DNA of 64,000 nt, taken from NCBI RefSeq assembly GCF_000716435.1, contig NZ_JNWO01000008.1, forward strand, positions 248,001 through 312,000, in the 5' to 3' direction. This stretch comes from Streptomyces xylophagus. GTDB lineage: Bacteria; Actinomycetota; Actinomycetes; Streptomycetales; Streptomycetaceae. The notes under the pieces are model-generated. The model had not been told where the DNA came from. It worked only from the letters and a program-made list of their open reading frames with translations, and ran no database searches. The position numbers were made by a program, and so were the translations under genes. Each line of letters starts with the position of its first letter. The stretch's first letter is position 1. This document shows, in pieces, positions 32,418-41,560 of the stretch.

Positions 32418-34026
32418 TCCGGTACGCGTACCCCTGTTCCGCCAGGAAGCGCTGGCGGTGGGCGGCGAAGTCCTGGTCGATCGTGTCGCGGGCGACGACG
32501 GAGTAGAAGTGGGCCTTGTGGCCGTCGGCCTTCGGCCGCAGTACCCGTCCGAGGCGTTGTGCCTCCTCCTGGCGGGAGCCGAACGTGCCGGAGACCTGGA
32601 TCGCGACGGTCGCCTCCGGCAGGTCGATGGAGAAGTTGGCGACCTTGGACACGACGAGCACGCTGATCTCGCCCTCGCGGAAGGCGCCGAAGAGCTTCTC
32701 CCGCTGGGCGTTGGAGGTCTCGCCCTTGATCACGGGCGCGTTCAAGTGCTCGCCCAGCTCGTCGAGTTGGTCGATGTACTGCCCGATGACGAGGATCTGC
32801 TGACCGGCGAACCGGCGCACGATCGCCTCCGTGACCTTCCGCTTCGTGGCGGTGGTCGCACAGAAGCGGTACTTCTCCTCGGTCTCGGCGGTGGCGTACG
32901 CGAGCCGCTCCGAGTCCGTGAGATTGACGCGCACCTCGACACAGTCGGCGGGCGCGATGTAGCCCTGCGCCTCGATCTCCTTCCATGGAGCGTCGAACCG
33001 CTTCGGCCCGATGAGGGAGAACACGTCCGACTCCCGGCCGTCCTCGCGCACGAGGGTCGCGGTCAGCCCGAGCCGCCGCCGTGCCTGGAGGTCGGCGGTG
33101 AACTTGAAGACGGGCGCGGGCAGCAGGTGCACCTCGTCGTAGAGGATGAGCCCCCAGTCGCGGGAGTCGAAGAGCTCCAGGTGGGGGTAGATCCCCTTCC
33201 GCCGCGTGGTCAGCACCTGGTAGGTGGCGATGGTGACGGGCCGGATCTCCTTCCGGGTCCCGCTGTACTCGCCGATCTCCTCCTCGGTCAGCGAGGTCCG
33301 CTTCACCAGCTCGTGCTTCCACTGCCGGGCGGAGACGGTGTTGGTGACGAGGATGAGCGTGGTCGACTTGGCCTGCGCCATGGCCCCGGCGCCGACCAGC
33401 GTCTTCCCGGCCCCACACGGCAGGACGACGACACCACTGCCACCGTGCCAGAAGTTCTCCACGGCCTGCTTCTGGTAGGGGCGCAGCGCCCACCCGTCCT
33501 CGTCCAGCTCGATCGGGTGCGCCTCACCGTCGACGTACCCGGCGAGGTCCTCGGCCGGCCAGCCCAGCTTCAGCAGCACCTGCTTGATCTGCCCGCGCTC
33601 GGAGGGGTGCACGGCCACGGTGTCGGGGTCGAGCCGGTTGCCGACGAGCGGAGCGACCCGCTTCGACCGCAGGATCTCTTCGAGGACGGGCCGGTCGGTC
33701 GTGGTGAGAACGAGCCCGTGCGCGGGGTGTTTGGAGAGGGTCAGCCGGCCGTACCGGTCCATGGTCTCGGCGATGTCCACGAGCAGCGCGTGCGGCACGG
33801 GATACCGGCTGTACTCCACGAGCGCGTCCACGACCTGCTCGGCGTCGTGCCCGGCGGCCCGCGCGTTCCACAGCCCCAGCGGCGTCACCCGATACGTGTG
33901 GATGTGCTCGGGCGCCCGCTCCAGCTCGGCGAACGGCGCGATGGCGCGCCGGCAGTCGTCGGCTCGCTCGTGGTCGACCTCGAGGAGCAGGGTCTTGTCG
34001 GACTGGACGATGAGGGGGCCATTCAC
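32383..34026 (-). CDS. xpb: XPB-type DNA repair helicase
   Basis: This 547-residue protein matches bacterial XPB/Ssl2: an N-terminal damage-recognition-like domain (GPLIVQSDKTLLLEVDHE to about residue 170), Walker A LPCGAGKTLVG, motif II ILYDEVHLLPA, GLTATLVREDG with an RED-like motif, and motif VI EEAQRLGRVLRPK. It is an ATP-dependent 3'-5' helicase. I start at GTG 34026, where GGAAGGG lies eight bases upstream. The large partner-like protein at 34673-37291 lies upstream on the same strand, with a Nudix gene inserted between them in the other direction. Confidence 0.92.
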   Translation of the reverse strand: MNGPLIVQSDKTLLLEVDHERADDCRRAIAPFAELERAPEHIHTYRVTPLGLWNARAAGHDAEQVVDALVEYSRYPVPHALLVDIAETMDRYGRLTLSKHPAHGLVLTTTDRPVLEEILRSKRVAPLVGNRLDPDTVAVHPSERGQIKQVLLKLGWPAEDLAGYVDGEAHPIELDEDGWALRPYQKQAVENFWHGGSGVVVLPCGAGKTLVGAGAMAQAKSTTLILVTNTVSARQWKHELVKRTSLTEEEIGEYSGTRKEIRPVTIATYQVLTTRRKGIYPHLELFDSRDWGLILYDEVHLLPAPVFKFTADLQARRRLGLTATLVREDGRESDVFSLIGPKRFDAPWKEIEAQGYIAPADCVEVRVNLTDSERLAYATAETEEKYRFCATTATKRKVTEAIVRRFAGQQILVIGQYIDQLDELGEHLNAPVIKGETSNAQREKLFGAFREGEISVLVVSKVANFSIDLPEATVAIQVSGTFGSRQEEAQRLGRVLRPKADGHKAHFYSVVARDTIDQDFAAHRQRFLAEQGYAYRIMDADEILAEN

Positions 34027-34113
34027 GTACGTACACATCCCTTCCGTACGGCCAAACGTCAAGTGTGCACTACCGGCCGATGATCACGGCGTGCGCTCTG
34101 CGAGGGTGGGCCC

Positions 34114-34629
34114 ATGGGCGAACTCGTGGATCGGGTGGACGAGCAGGACCGGGTGGTCGGGACCGTGGACCGGGGCGAGGCCATCGCGCGGCACTGGCTG
34201 CACCGCGTCGCCACGACCGTCTGCCGGGATGCGGAGGGCCGCGTCCTGGTGCACCGGCGGGCGGCGGACATGTCCCGCTTCCCGGGGCAGTACAACTTCC
34301 TGGTCGGCGGCGCCGCGGAGGTCGGGGAGTCCTACGAGGAGGCGGCGGCCCGTGAACTCACCGAGGAACTCGGGGTGGTGGTGCCGGTCCGGTTCGCGTT
34401 CAAGTACCTGTGCCGGGGCGAGATCAGCCCGTACTGGATGGGCGTCCACGAAGCGGTCGTCCGCACGGACATCACCCCCGACCCGGACGAGATCGCCTGG
34501 CACGCGTGGGTCACGGAGGGCGAGTTGCGGGAGATGGCCGGGCGCCCGACGTTCGTGGCGGACTCGCTGGAGGCACTGGACCGCTATCTGAGCCGGGGCG
34601 AGGCGGTCCGGGCCGACACCCTTCCGTGA
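34114..34629 (+). CDS. Nudix hydrolase
   Basis: This 171-residue protein holds a Nudix box from Gly at residue about 69 to EELG (motifs GGAAEVGESYEEAAARELTE and EELG). The N-terminus, LVDRVDEQDRVVGTVDRGEA with HWLHRVA, resembles isopentenyl-diphosphate isomerase-like and YfcD-type Nudix proteins, so a nucleoside diphosphate or prenyl substrate is possible. A terminator immediately follows. It is divergent from the XPB gene and convergent with the next one. Confidence 0.87.
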   Translation: MGELVDRVDEQDRVVGTVDRGEAIARHWLHRVATTVCRDAEGRVLVHRRAADMSRFPGQYNFLVGGAAEVGESYEEAAARELTEELGVVVPVRFAFKYLCRGEISPYWMGVHEAVVRTDITPDPDEIAWHAWVTEGELREMAGRPTFVADSLEALDRYLSRGEAVRADTLP

Positions 34630-34667
34630 AAAGTGTGTCACTTCCGGCGAAAGTGACACACTTTTTT
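34629..34667. terminator. Bidirectional intrinsic terminator
   Basis: A perfect 15-bp stem, AAAAGTGTGTCACTT (34629-34643) with 34651-34665, loops over seven bases and ends in a run of T on the top strand and, by symmetry, on the bottom strand. It begins in the stop codon of the Nudix gene and lies six bases from the stop of the convergent gene, so it can end both transcripts. Confidence 0.9.
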
Positions 34668-34672
34668 AGGAT

Positions 34673-37291
34673 CTACCCCTCCGCCAACTCCGCCACCCCC
34701 GTCACCCGGTGCAGCGGATACGTCCGTACCTCGTCCGCCGTGTGGTCGTACGCGGTGACGAAGCCGCCCTCGACGCGGATGGGGGCGATGACGCGCTGGC
34801 TGGCGGAGCCCTCGGCGTTGACGTAGCCGATCCAGAGGGTGTCGCCGGTGAGGACGGCGGCCTGCATGGTGGCGAGGGTCTCGGCGGAACTGGTGCGGGG
34901 GAGTTCACCGGTCGGCGAAGGGGTCGTCTTGAGCGGGGTCGTGGAGGCGCGGTCGCCCGCCCTGATCGCGCGGATCGCGGCCGACAGGAGCGTCGTGTCC
35001 GGGGTCGGCGGGCCGTCCGGTACCGGTTCCGGGGCCGTGCGGGGCGGGGTGCGGTGGGCGTGGGCGCGGGTGATGACGACATCGCCGTCGGCGGACTCGG
35101 CGGCCGGGGCGAAGCCCATCGCGCGCAGGCCGTCGAGGAGTGCCGCCGGGTCGGCCTGGGCGGCCAGCACGGTCGGCGCGAGGCGGCGCAGGCGCAGGCC
35201 CGCGGACCGTTTGTCGGCCAGGATCTCGCTGAGCACCGCGTCGTCGTCGCAGCGCACGTACGCCGAGGCCGCGCCGATCCGCAGATGGCCGTGCCGGCGG
35301 GCCACGTCGTCGATCAGGTAGGCGAGGGGCTGCGGGACCGGCGTACGGGAGTGCGCGGTGAGGAAGTCGTGCAGGTCGGAGGCCGAACGCCCCGCGTCCA
35401 GCGCGCGGCGCACCGAGCCCGGCGTGAAGCGGTACACCGTCGCACCGCCCTTGGACTCCACGTCCGCGAGCACGTCCAGCATGTCCGCCAACGGCCGTTG
35501 CAGCGGGCCGGGGGCCACCGCCGTCAGGTCCGCCTGGAGCAGCACGTGGTCCAACGGCTCGGGGAGCAGCGGTGCGAGCAGCCGGGCGGCGGCGGCACTG
35601 GCCATGGACTGTTCGGCGGGGGAGAGGGGCTCGGGGAGAGTGGGTGTGGGTGGGCGGGCGTTGTGGTGGTGGACGGGGAGTCTGTCGCCGGGGCCCGAGG
35701 AGCTCGACGTACCGGAGCCGCCGGTCGTCGCGAGCCTGCCCTCCACCACGGCACCCGCCGCCGAGCCCTTCCCTGCCCCCAACAACGCCCGCCCCTGCGC
35801 CGACAAGGCCCCCCGCCCCGTCACCCCCAACATCTCCGCCTCGTTCAGCGTCCACCGGGCGAGGCGACTGCGCAGGTCGTCGTCCCCCTGCGTACTTCCC
35901 TGCGTCCCCTCCTGCGCACTCCGCTGCGCACCCCCCGCCCCCCGCAACGGCCGCTCCCACCGCAACCGCGCCAGCACCGACTCGGCGGACGGCGCGGCGC
36001 CCACGTGCAGCCCGGCGAGCAGCCCGAGCACCCGGTGTCGTACTTCCGGGGCGGCCGAGCGATCGAGACCGGGCCCCAGCGCCGACAACGTTCGCTCCTT
36101 CGTGTCGCGCCCGCCGACCAGCCCCGACGTCCGGGTCGCCGTCAGCCAGGTCTCCGCGAGCCGTGCCCAGCGCTGTGCGGCGGGTTGTTCCAGCCACTCG
36201 TCGTAGGCCGGGGTCGCCGCGTACCGTTCGTCGGCGTCGCCGTCGGAGGCCAACAGGCCCGCCGCGTAGGCGAGTTCGACCCAGAACGCGGCGACGGGCT
36301 CCGCGACGTCCAGGGCGACGGCGGTCCGCTTCAGGTCCCGGACGCTCAGGCCGCCGGCCCGGAGCACTGTGGGCCCGCCCTCGTCCCAGTCCTTCAGCAG
36401 CTCCTCGACCGTCGCGAGCGCCGTGTACGCCTGCCCGGCCGCCGCCTCGTCCACAACCTGTGGACGGTGCGTCACCTTCGTCTCGACGGCCGGCGCCACC
36501 GGCTCCGTCGCGCGGTGCGCCCGCCCGGCCCGCAGGTGCAGGGCCACTTCGCGGGGGAGTACGACCGTGCCGGGCGCCGTCGGCAGCAGCAGCCCCCGGT
36601 CGATGAGCCAGCGCAGCCGGGCCGCGGGGTCGGCGGTGACCTGCCCGTACGGCGGCCCCCAGACCAGCCGGTTCAGCACCTCCAGGGACTCCTCGGGGGC
36701 GCCGGCGAGCAGTGCCTTCATCCGCCTCCGGCCGGTGAACAGCTTGGTGAGCGCGGCCACCGCGGACACCGAGTCATGGGTGGAGGGCAGTCCGGCAGCC
36801 GTCACGATCTCCTGGATACGGCCCGGCGACATGCCCGCCGTGGCCTCCGCGACCGTGGGCCCGAGGCCGGTCGGCGACGGATGCTGCGGCGACGGCGCCA
36901 GCAGCTCGCGCGCCGTACGCACCAGCCGCAGCCGGTCGTCCGCACCCCACACCAGCGCCTGCTCGCGCAGGGCCGCGACGGCGCGGGGCAACGCGTCGAC
37001 GACGGCCGGGTCGCGCGCGTCGCCCGCCATGAGCCCCAGCAGCTCGTCGTACCGCGCCGGGTCCGCCGCCACGGCCAGCGCCTCCGCCGTCTGCAGCGTG
37101 AAACGGTCCAGCCGCTCCAGCGCCCGCACGACCGACGCCCGCGTACCGGCCCGGGTGGCGAGCTGCGTGAGGTCGGTGGGCACGGGCGTGATGAGGTCGG
37201 GACGGCTGCGCAGCAGCGCGGCGAGGGAGACGTCGTCCCTGGTTCGGAGTGCCTCCGCGAGCGAACGGGGCGGCGTGGCCGGGGTGCTCAT
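34673..37291 (-). CDS. Helicase-associated protein with C-terminal WYL-like domain
   Basis: This 872-residue protein has helical winged-helix repeats over its first half (PVPTDLTQLATRAGTRASVVRALERLD, VEELLKDWDEGGPTVLRAGGLSVRDLKR), an XPB N-terminal-like domain in the middle (LLQADLTAVAPGPLQ, RFTPGSVRRALDAGRSASDLHDFL) and a WYL-like end (GDTLWIGYVNAEGSASQRVI). Mycobacteria have a similar large gene next to xpb, so it is probably a functional partner of the helicase. A TACCGT box seven bases before the ATG suggests a leaderless mRNA. Low-complexity stretches at residues about 440-560 look like linkers. Confidence 0.83.
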   Translation of the reverse strand: MSTPATPPRSLAEALRTRDDVSLAALLRSRPDLITPVPTDLTQLATRAGTRASVVRALERLDRFTLQTAEALAVAADPARYDELLGLMAGDARDPAVVDALPRAVAALREQALVWGADDRLRLVRTARELLAPSPQHPSPTGLGPTVAEATAGMSPGRIQEIVTAAGLPSTHDSVSAVAALTKLFTGRRRMKALLAGAPEESLEVLNRLVWGPPYGQVTADPAARLRWLIDRGLLLPTAPGTVVLPREVALHLRAGRAHRATEPVAPAVETKVTHRPQVVDEAAAGQAYTALATVEELLKDWDEGGPTVLRAGGLSVRDLKRTAVALDVAEPVAAFWVELAYAAGLLASDGDADERYAATPAYDEWLEQPAAQRWARLAETWLTATRTSGLVGGRDTKERTLSALGPGLDRSAAPEVRHRVLGLLAGLHVGAAPSAESVLARLRWERPLRGAGGAQRSAQEGTQGSTQGDDDLRSRLARWTLNEAEMLGVTGRGALSAQGRALLGAGKGSAAGAVVEGRLATTGGSGTSSSSGPGDRLPVHHHNARPPTPTLPEPLSPAEQSMASAAAARLLAPLLPEPLDHVLLQADLTAVAPGPLQRPLADMLDVLADVESKGGATVYRFTPGSVRRALDAGRSASDLHDFLTAHSRTPVPQPLAYLIDDVARRHGHLRIGAASAYVRCDDDAVLSEILADKRSAGLRLRRLAPTVLAAQADPAALLDGLRAMGFAPAAESADGDVVITRAHAHRTPPRTAPEPVPDGPPTPDTTLLSAAIRAIRAGDRASTTPLKTTPSPTGELPRTSSAETLATMQAAVLTGDTLWIGYVNAEGSASQRVIAPIRVEGGFVTAYDHTADEVRTYPLHRVTGVAELAEG

Positions 37292-37490
37292 CCGACCCAC
37301 GGTAGCGGGTACGGGGGTCGGGCCGGTGTCGGCCGCCCTCCGGTGAGCGGACCGCGACAGCCCGCGTGCGCAGGGTGTCGCCCCCGCCCGGAGCCCCCGT
37401 GACCCCTGATGCGCGCGCCGACACGACACTCCACCTGCGCTACCGTCGTTCCGGCGGGGTATCCAACGCACCCGCCCCGGAGGGGACTTC

Positions 37491-38504
37491 GTGGGTATCG
37501 AGAGCGACCAGGTCGTCTACGAGTATCTGAGCCGAGTCGGTGATGTCGCGCAGCAGCGGCAGTTGCCCTCGGTCACACGGATGCGGCTCGTGTCCGAGCT
37601 GCGCAACGAGATCGACCGGCGGCGGGCCGGTGCCACCGCCGACACCCCCGCCGCCGTCCAGCGCATCCTCAAGGGCCTCGGCAGCCCGGACGAGATCGTC
37701 GCCGCGGCCGGCACCGGCGCCGGCGTCCCCCAGGCACCGACCCCCTCCGTGCCCGTACAACGCGACCACGAGGACGATCTACGGCCGAAGGGCCTGCGCC
37801 GGGTCGTACCGCTGCCGCGTCCGCGCCCCACCCGGGCCGCACCCGAACCCGACGACTCCCCCTCCCCACCGCACCTCGCGAGCGCGTCCGAACTCGGCGC
37901 CAGTGTCGTGCAGCCCGACTGGTGGCGGACGGAGGGCGGCAACGGATTCGCGCTCGGCGACAGCGTGCCCGGGTTCACCGGCGGGGTCGAGATCCCCGAA
38001 CTCCTCAAGCCTCCGCCGCCGAAAGAGACTCCGAAGGAGACACCGAAGGAATCGCCCGAGGCGCCGGAGCCGGTGGCCGAGCAGGCACCGGTGACCACCC
38101 CCGAGGCACCGCAGGCGCCCGAAGCCCCCGCCCGCCGGCGCCGCATGGTCCCCCGTCTCCCCGCCGGACGCTGGTCCAACCCCCTCCTCCTGATCGCAGC
38201 CGCGCTGCTCGTCGTGGGCGCCGTACTCGGCAACTGGTTCGCGCTGCTGCTCGGTTGGCTGATCGCGTACGCCTCGCGGCGGCTGAGCGACGCGGAGACG
38301 AAGGCGGCGGTGATCGGCCTGCCGACGACCGCCGTCGTCGCCGGGATCGTCTGGCTGTGGGGCAGGAACACCGGCCGCTGGGGCACCCCCATCGCGCAGG
38401 GCCACATGAACGACGCGATCGCGGAGACCTGGCCGTGGGTGGTGCGGGGCGCGGCCGTGGCGTCGGCGCTGTTTCTGGTGTGGCGGTCGCAGCGGCAGCG
38501 GTGA
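37491..38504 (+). CDS. Membrane protein with N-terminal HAAS-like helix domain
   Basis: This 337-residue protein starts at GTG 37491 with GGAGGGG upstream. Residues 1-75 form a helical domain (VVYEYLSRVGDVAQQRQLPSV, RLVSELRNEIDRRR, VQRILKGLGSPDEIVAAAG) like HAAS/DUF1700 signalling modules. A Pro/Glu-rich linker with the repeat PKET follows (about 155-215), then three or four membrane helices (LLLIAAALLVVGAVLGNWFA, AVIGLPTTAVVAGIVWLW). HAAS domains often pair with PadR regulators; none is nearby. Function unknown. Confidence 0.78.
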   Translation: MGIESDQVVYEYLSRVGDVAQQRQLPSVTRMRLVSELRNEIDRRRAGATADTPAAVQRILKGLGSPDEIVAAAGTGAGVPQAPTPSVPVQRDHEDDLRPKGLRRVVPLPRPRPTRAAPEPDDSPSPPHLASASELGASVVQPDWWRTEGGNGFALGDSVPGFTGGVEIPELLKPPPPKETPKETPKESPEAPEPVAEQAPVTTPEAPQAPEAPARRRRMVPRLPAGRWSNPLLLIAAALLVVGAVLGNWFALLLGWLIAYASRRLSDAETKAAVIGLPTTAVVAGIVWLWGRNTGRWGTPIAQGHMNDAIAETWPWVVRGAAVASALFLVWRSQRQR

Positions 38505-38560
38505 CGACCGCGGTCGAGGGCCCGGTGGGATTGTCGTAGGCACTGGGCACAATGGCCCAT

Positions 38561-39193
38561 ATGACTTCGTACTCCGCGCCCGCCCTGACCGTCGGCTTCG
38601 ATCTCGACATGACCCTCATCGACTCCCGGCCCGGTATCCACGCCGCCATGCTGGCGCTGGCGGAGCGGACGGGGACGTACATCGACGCCGATCTGGCGAT
38701 CACCCGGCTCGGGCCGCCGCTCGCCGACGAGTTGATCAACTGGTTCCCGGCGGACGAGGTGCCCGCGGTGGCCGACCTGTACCGCGAGATGTACCCGTCG
38801 ATCGCCGTCGCCGCGACCCCCGCGATGCCCGGCGCCCCCGAGGCGGTCGAGGCGGTACGGGCGGCCGGCGGCCGGGCGATCGTGGTGACCGCGAAGTACG
38901 AGCCCAACGCGAAGCTGCATCTCGCGCATCTCGGCATCGACGCCGACGCCGTGATCGGCGACCTGTGGGCCGAGCAGAAGGCGGAGGCACTGCGCGAGGA
39001 GGGCGCGAGCGTCTACGTCGGCGATCACGTCGGCGACGTACGCGGCGCCCGCAGCGCCGATGCCCTGTCGGTCGCGGTGGCGACCGGGCCGTGCGACGCG
39101 GACGAGTTGCGCGCGGCCGGCGCGGACGTCGTGCTCGGCGATCTCACCGAGTTCCCGCGATGGCTTTCGGACTACCTCGTGGCGCGCGCCTGA
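38561..39193 (+). CDS. HAD-family hydrolase
   Basis: This 210-residue protein has the HAD nucleophile motif FDLDMTLID near residue 13, motif II in VVTAKYEP, and motif IV in YVGDHVGDVRGAR, with a helical cap between the first and second. It resembles phosphoglycolate phosphatase-type members that dephosphorylate small metabolites. I chose ATG 38561 over 38552 because CACAAT ends seven bases before it. Substrate unknown. Confidence 0.85.
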   Translation: MTSYSAPALTVGFDLDMTLIDSRPGIHAAMLALAERTGTYIDADLAITRLGPPLADELINWFPADEVPAVADLYREMYPSIAVAATPAMPGAPEAVEAVRAAGGRAIVVTAKYEPNAKLHLAHLGIDADAVIGDLWAEQKAEALREEGASVYVGDHVGDVRGARSADALSVAVATGPCDADELRAAGADVVLGDLTEFPRWLSDYLVARA

Positions 39194-39420
39194 CGACGCC
39201 CCGCGGCGACCGACTGGAGCACGCCCGCGGCGGCGAGCAGGAATCCGACGCCCATGAGCATGCTCAAGAGGTACATGTACGTCGGAAAAGGCGTCGTGTG
39301 GAGCAACAGCGGTACCACGGTGACGAGTGTGGCCACCGCGCCGACGAAGAAGACGATGGCACCGGCACGGATCAGTCGGTCACCGGCCACGGCGGAATTC
39401 GTTTGGGTTTTGTCACGCAC
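39172..39420 (-). CDS. Small membrane protein
   Basis: This 82-residue protein has two predicted membrane helices (IRAGAIVFFVGAVATLVTVVPLLL and TYMYLLSMLMGVGFLLAAAGVL) and a basic C-terminus. A TACCCT box about ten bases before GTG 39420 suggests a leaderless or short-leader transcript. It is divergent from the cold-shock gene and its 3' end overlaps the HAD gene by 22 bases. Function unknown; the pairing with a cold-shock gene seems common in the genus. Confidence 0.75.
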   Translation of the reverse strand: MRDKTQTNSAVAGDRLIRAGAIVFFVGAVATLVTVVPLLLHTTPFPTYMYLLSMLMGVGFLLAAAGVLQSVAAGRRQARATR

Positions 39421-39497
39421 TGGACCAGGGTAGTTCCCTGCGCAAAGGAACAACCCGGCGACGTCTTGTCACCGGCCTGAAGACCATTAGCCTTGGT

Positions 39498-39524
39498 ACC
39501 GGCGGGTCCCGACGACCCGCCGGT
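39498..39524. promoter_or_regulatory. Hairpin upstream of the cold-shock gene
   Basis: ACCGGCGGGTC (39498-39508) and GACCCGCCGGT (39514-39524) form a perfect 11-bp stem over a five-base loop, 47 bases before the cold-shock start codon. It may be a temperature-responsive leader structure or a terminator; no U-tract follows. Confidence 0.6.
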
Positions 39525-39571
39525 GTGTTATCCAGAGCAGTTTTCCGACGAGTACGAGGACGAGGACAGAC

Positions 39572-39955
39572 GTGCCTACCGGCAAGGTCAAGTGGTTCAA
39601 CAGCGAGAAGGGCTTCGGCTTTCTCTCCCGTGACGACGGCGGTGACGTCTTCGTCCATTCCTCGGTTCTGCCCGCCGGAGTTGATGCCCTGAAGCCCGGA
39701 CAGCGCGTCGAGTTCGGGGTCGTCGCCGGTCAGCGCGGCGACCAGGCCCTCTCGGTGACCCTGCTCGACCCGACCCCGTCGGTCGCGGCGGCCCAGCGCA
39801 AGAAGCCGGACGAACTGGCCTCCATCGTCCAGGACTTGACGACCCTCCTCGAGAACATCACGCCCATGCTGGAACGCGGCCGCTATCCCGACAAGCCCGC
39901 GGGCGCGAAGATCGCGGGCCTGTTGCGGGCGGTGGCGGACCAGTTGGACGTGTAG
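39572..39955 (+). CDS. Cold-shock domain protein with C-terminal extension
   Basis: This 127-residue protein begins with a complete cold-shock domain (PTGKVKWFNSEKGFGFLSRD with RNP1 KGFGFL, and RNP2 VFVHSSVL). It binds single-stranded nucleic acid. The domain ends near residue 66. The remaining 60 residues (KPDELASIVQDLTTLLENITPMLERGRYPDKPAGAK) form an extra helical region absent from 67-residue CspA-type proteins. The GTG start follows an AGGACGAGGACAGAC leader. Confidence 0.9.
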   Translation: MPTGKVKWFNSEKGFGFLSRDDGGDVFVHSSVLPAGVDALKPGQRVEFGVVAGQRGDQALSVTLLDPTPSVAAAQRKKPDELASIVQDLTTLLENITPMLERGRYPDKPAGAKIAGLLRAVADQLDV

Positions 39956-40004
39956 ATATCCGGGAGATCCAGCGGATCTTGAGGACCAGGAAGCTCAGCG
40001 GGAC

Positions 40005-40859
40005 CTAGGGAAATTCCAGCGAGTTCGGGCCGAGGGGCGGCACCAGCCCCTCGGCCGCCGCGCGTGTGAGCAACCCCCGGATCGCCGCATACCCGTCCTC
40101 CCCGAGGTCCGCCGTGAACTCGTTGACGTACAGACCGATGTGCTGGTCGGCGACGGACGGGTCCATCTCCTGGGCGTGGGCCATGACGTACGGGCGGGAG
40201 GCCTCGGGGTCGTCCCAGGCGGCGCGGACGGACGTACGGACGGAGTCGGCGAGCAGGGTCAACGTGTCCGCGCCCAACGACCGCTTGGCGATGATCGCGC
40301 CCAGCGGGATCGGCAGCCCGGTGGTGGCCTCCCAGTGCTCGCCCATGTCCGCGAGCTTGTGCAGCCCGTAGTTCTGGTACGTGAAGCGCGCCTCGTGGAT
40401 GACGAGCCCCGCGTCGACCTTCCCGTCCCGCACGGCCGGCATGATCTCGTGGAACGGCATGACGACGATCTCGCCCACCCCGCCCGGGATCGTGTCCGCG
40501 GCCCACAGCCGGAACAGCAGATACGCCGTCGACCGCTCGCTCGGCACGGCGACCGTACGACCCGTGAGGTCCACGTCGGCGTCCCGGGTGAGGATCAGCG
40601 GCCCGCAACCCCGCCCCAGCGCACCCCCGCAGGGCAGCAGCGCGTACTCGTCTAGAACGTACGGCAGCACGGCGTACGACACCTTCAGTACATCCAACTC
40701 ACCGCGCTCGGCCATGCCGTTGGTGATGTCGATGTCCGCGAAGGTCACGTCGAGCGCGGGCGCGCCCGGCACCCGGCCGTGGGCCCACGCGTCGAAGACG
40801 AACGTGTCGTTCGGGCAGGGGGAGTAGGCGATCTGCAAAGGCTCGGTCGATGAGGTCAT
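40005..40859 (-). CDS. mqnD: 1,4-dihydroxy-6-naphthoate synthase (futalosine pathway)
   Basis: This 284-residue protein matches MqnD: IAYSPCPNDTFVFDAWAHG near the N-terminus, LDVLKVSYAVLPYVLDEYALLPCGGALGRG, and VDAGLVIHEARFTYQNYGL with the catalytic His. It converts cyclic de-hypoxanthine futalosine to dihydroxynaphthoate for menaquinone. Its ATG overlaps the mqnB stop (ATGA), so the two are co-translated. Length is normal. Confidence 0.93.
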   Translation of the reverse strand: MTSSTEPLQIAYSPCPNDTFVFDAWAHGRVPGAPALDVTFADIDITNGMAERGELDVLKVSYAVLPYVLDEYALLPCGGALGRGCGPLILTRDADVDLTGRTVAVPSERSTAYLLFRLWAADTIPGGVGEIVVMPFHEIMPAVRDGKVDAGLVIHEARFTYQNYGLHKLADMGEHWEATTGLPIPLGAIIAKRSLGADTLTLLADSVRTSVRAAWDDPEASRPYVMAHAQEMDPSVADQHIGLYVNEFTADLGEDGYAAIRGLLTRAAAEGLVPPLGPNSLEFP

Positions 40860-41560
40860 ACCTGTTTCCAACTCTCCAGTACGGGCGCGCACTTCCCGAA
40901 TCCCTCCGTCAGGGCCGCGAGCGCGTCGCCGATGCGCCAGGCGGCGCGGTCGCGGGGGCCGACGGGGTTGGAGACCGCGCGCAGTTCCAGGACGGGGACA
41001 CCGTGGGCGGCGGCGGCCTCGGCGACGCCGAAGCCTTCCATCGCCTCCGCGAGGGCCCGGGGGTGGCGGGCGCGAAGTTCCGTGGCGCGGGCGGCCGTTC
41101 CGGTCACCGTGGAGACGGTGAGTACGACGCCGGTGCGGGCGCCGGTCGCGGCCGCGAGGTCTCGTACGAGTGCACTCGGCGGACGGTGGGTGACGGTGCC
41201 GAAGCCGAGCTCGGTGACCGGCAGGAAGCCGTCCGCTGTCTCCGCGCCCAGGTCGGCGACGGTGATCTCGTCGGCGATCACGAGGGAACCGACGGGCGCC
41301 TCGGGCTGGAAACCACCGGCGATACCGGCCGAGACGACGAGGCCGTAGGGGGTGCGGGCGAGGGCCGTGGCGGTGGCGGCGGCAGCGGCGGCCGGGCCCA
41401 CCCCGGCGGCGATGACATCAACCGTGCACAGGGTGTCGCCCGTGAACGCCCGTGCCACCGCGTCCCGTTCGGCGGGGACGGCGGTGGCGACGAGAATCCG
41501 TACGGAGGACGGCGTAGCGGCAGACGTGGTCAGGAGTCCTTCTTGAACTTGAAGGACCAC
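40856..41560 (-). CDS. mqnB: Futalosine hydrolase
   Basis: The protein has a nucleoside-phosphorylase fold: RILVATAVPAERDAVARAF, IAAGVGPAAAAAATATAL, VVSAGIAGGF and AMEGFGVAEAAAAHGVPVLELRAVSNPVG with the catalytic Asp replaced within the usual variation. It removes hypoxanthine from futalosine. The start is awkward: GTG 41560 lies 31 bases inside the upstream gene, while a CTG at 41533 would overlap that gene's stop as CTGA and has AAGGA upstream. From 41560 the length is 234 residues. Confidence 0.88.
   Translation of the reverse strand: MVLQVQEGLLTTSAATPSSVRILVATAVPAERDAVARAFTGDTLCTVDVIAAGVGPAAAAAATATALARTPYGLVVSAGIAGGFQPEAPVGSLVIADEITVADLGAETADGFLPVTELGFGTVTHRPPSALVRDLAAATGARTGVVLTVSTVTGTAARATELRARHPRALAEAMEGFGVAEAAAAHGVPVLELRAVSNPVGPRDRAAWRIGDALAALTEGFGKCAPVLESWKQV

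Noticed and set aside
34905..36197. 430-residue minus-strand ORF inside the WYL-domain gene
   Set aside because: It is a shifted frame of the real gene, with Arg/Gly/Pro low complexity and no domain.
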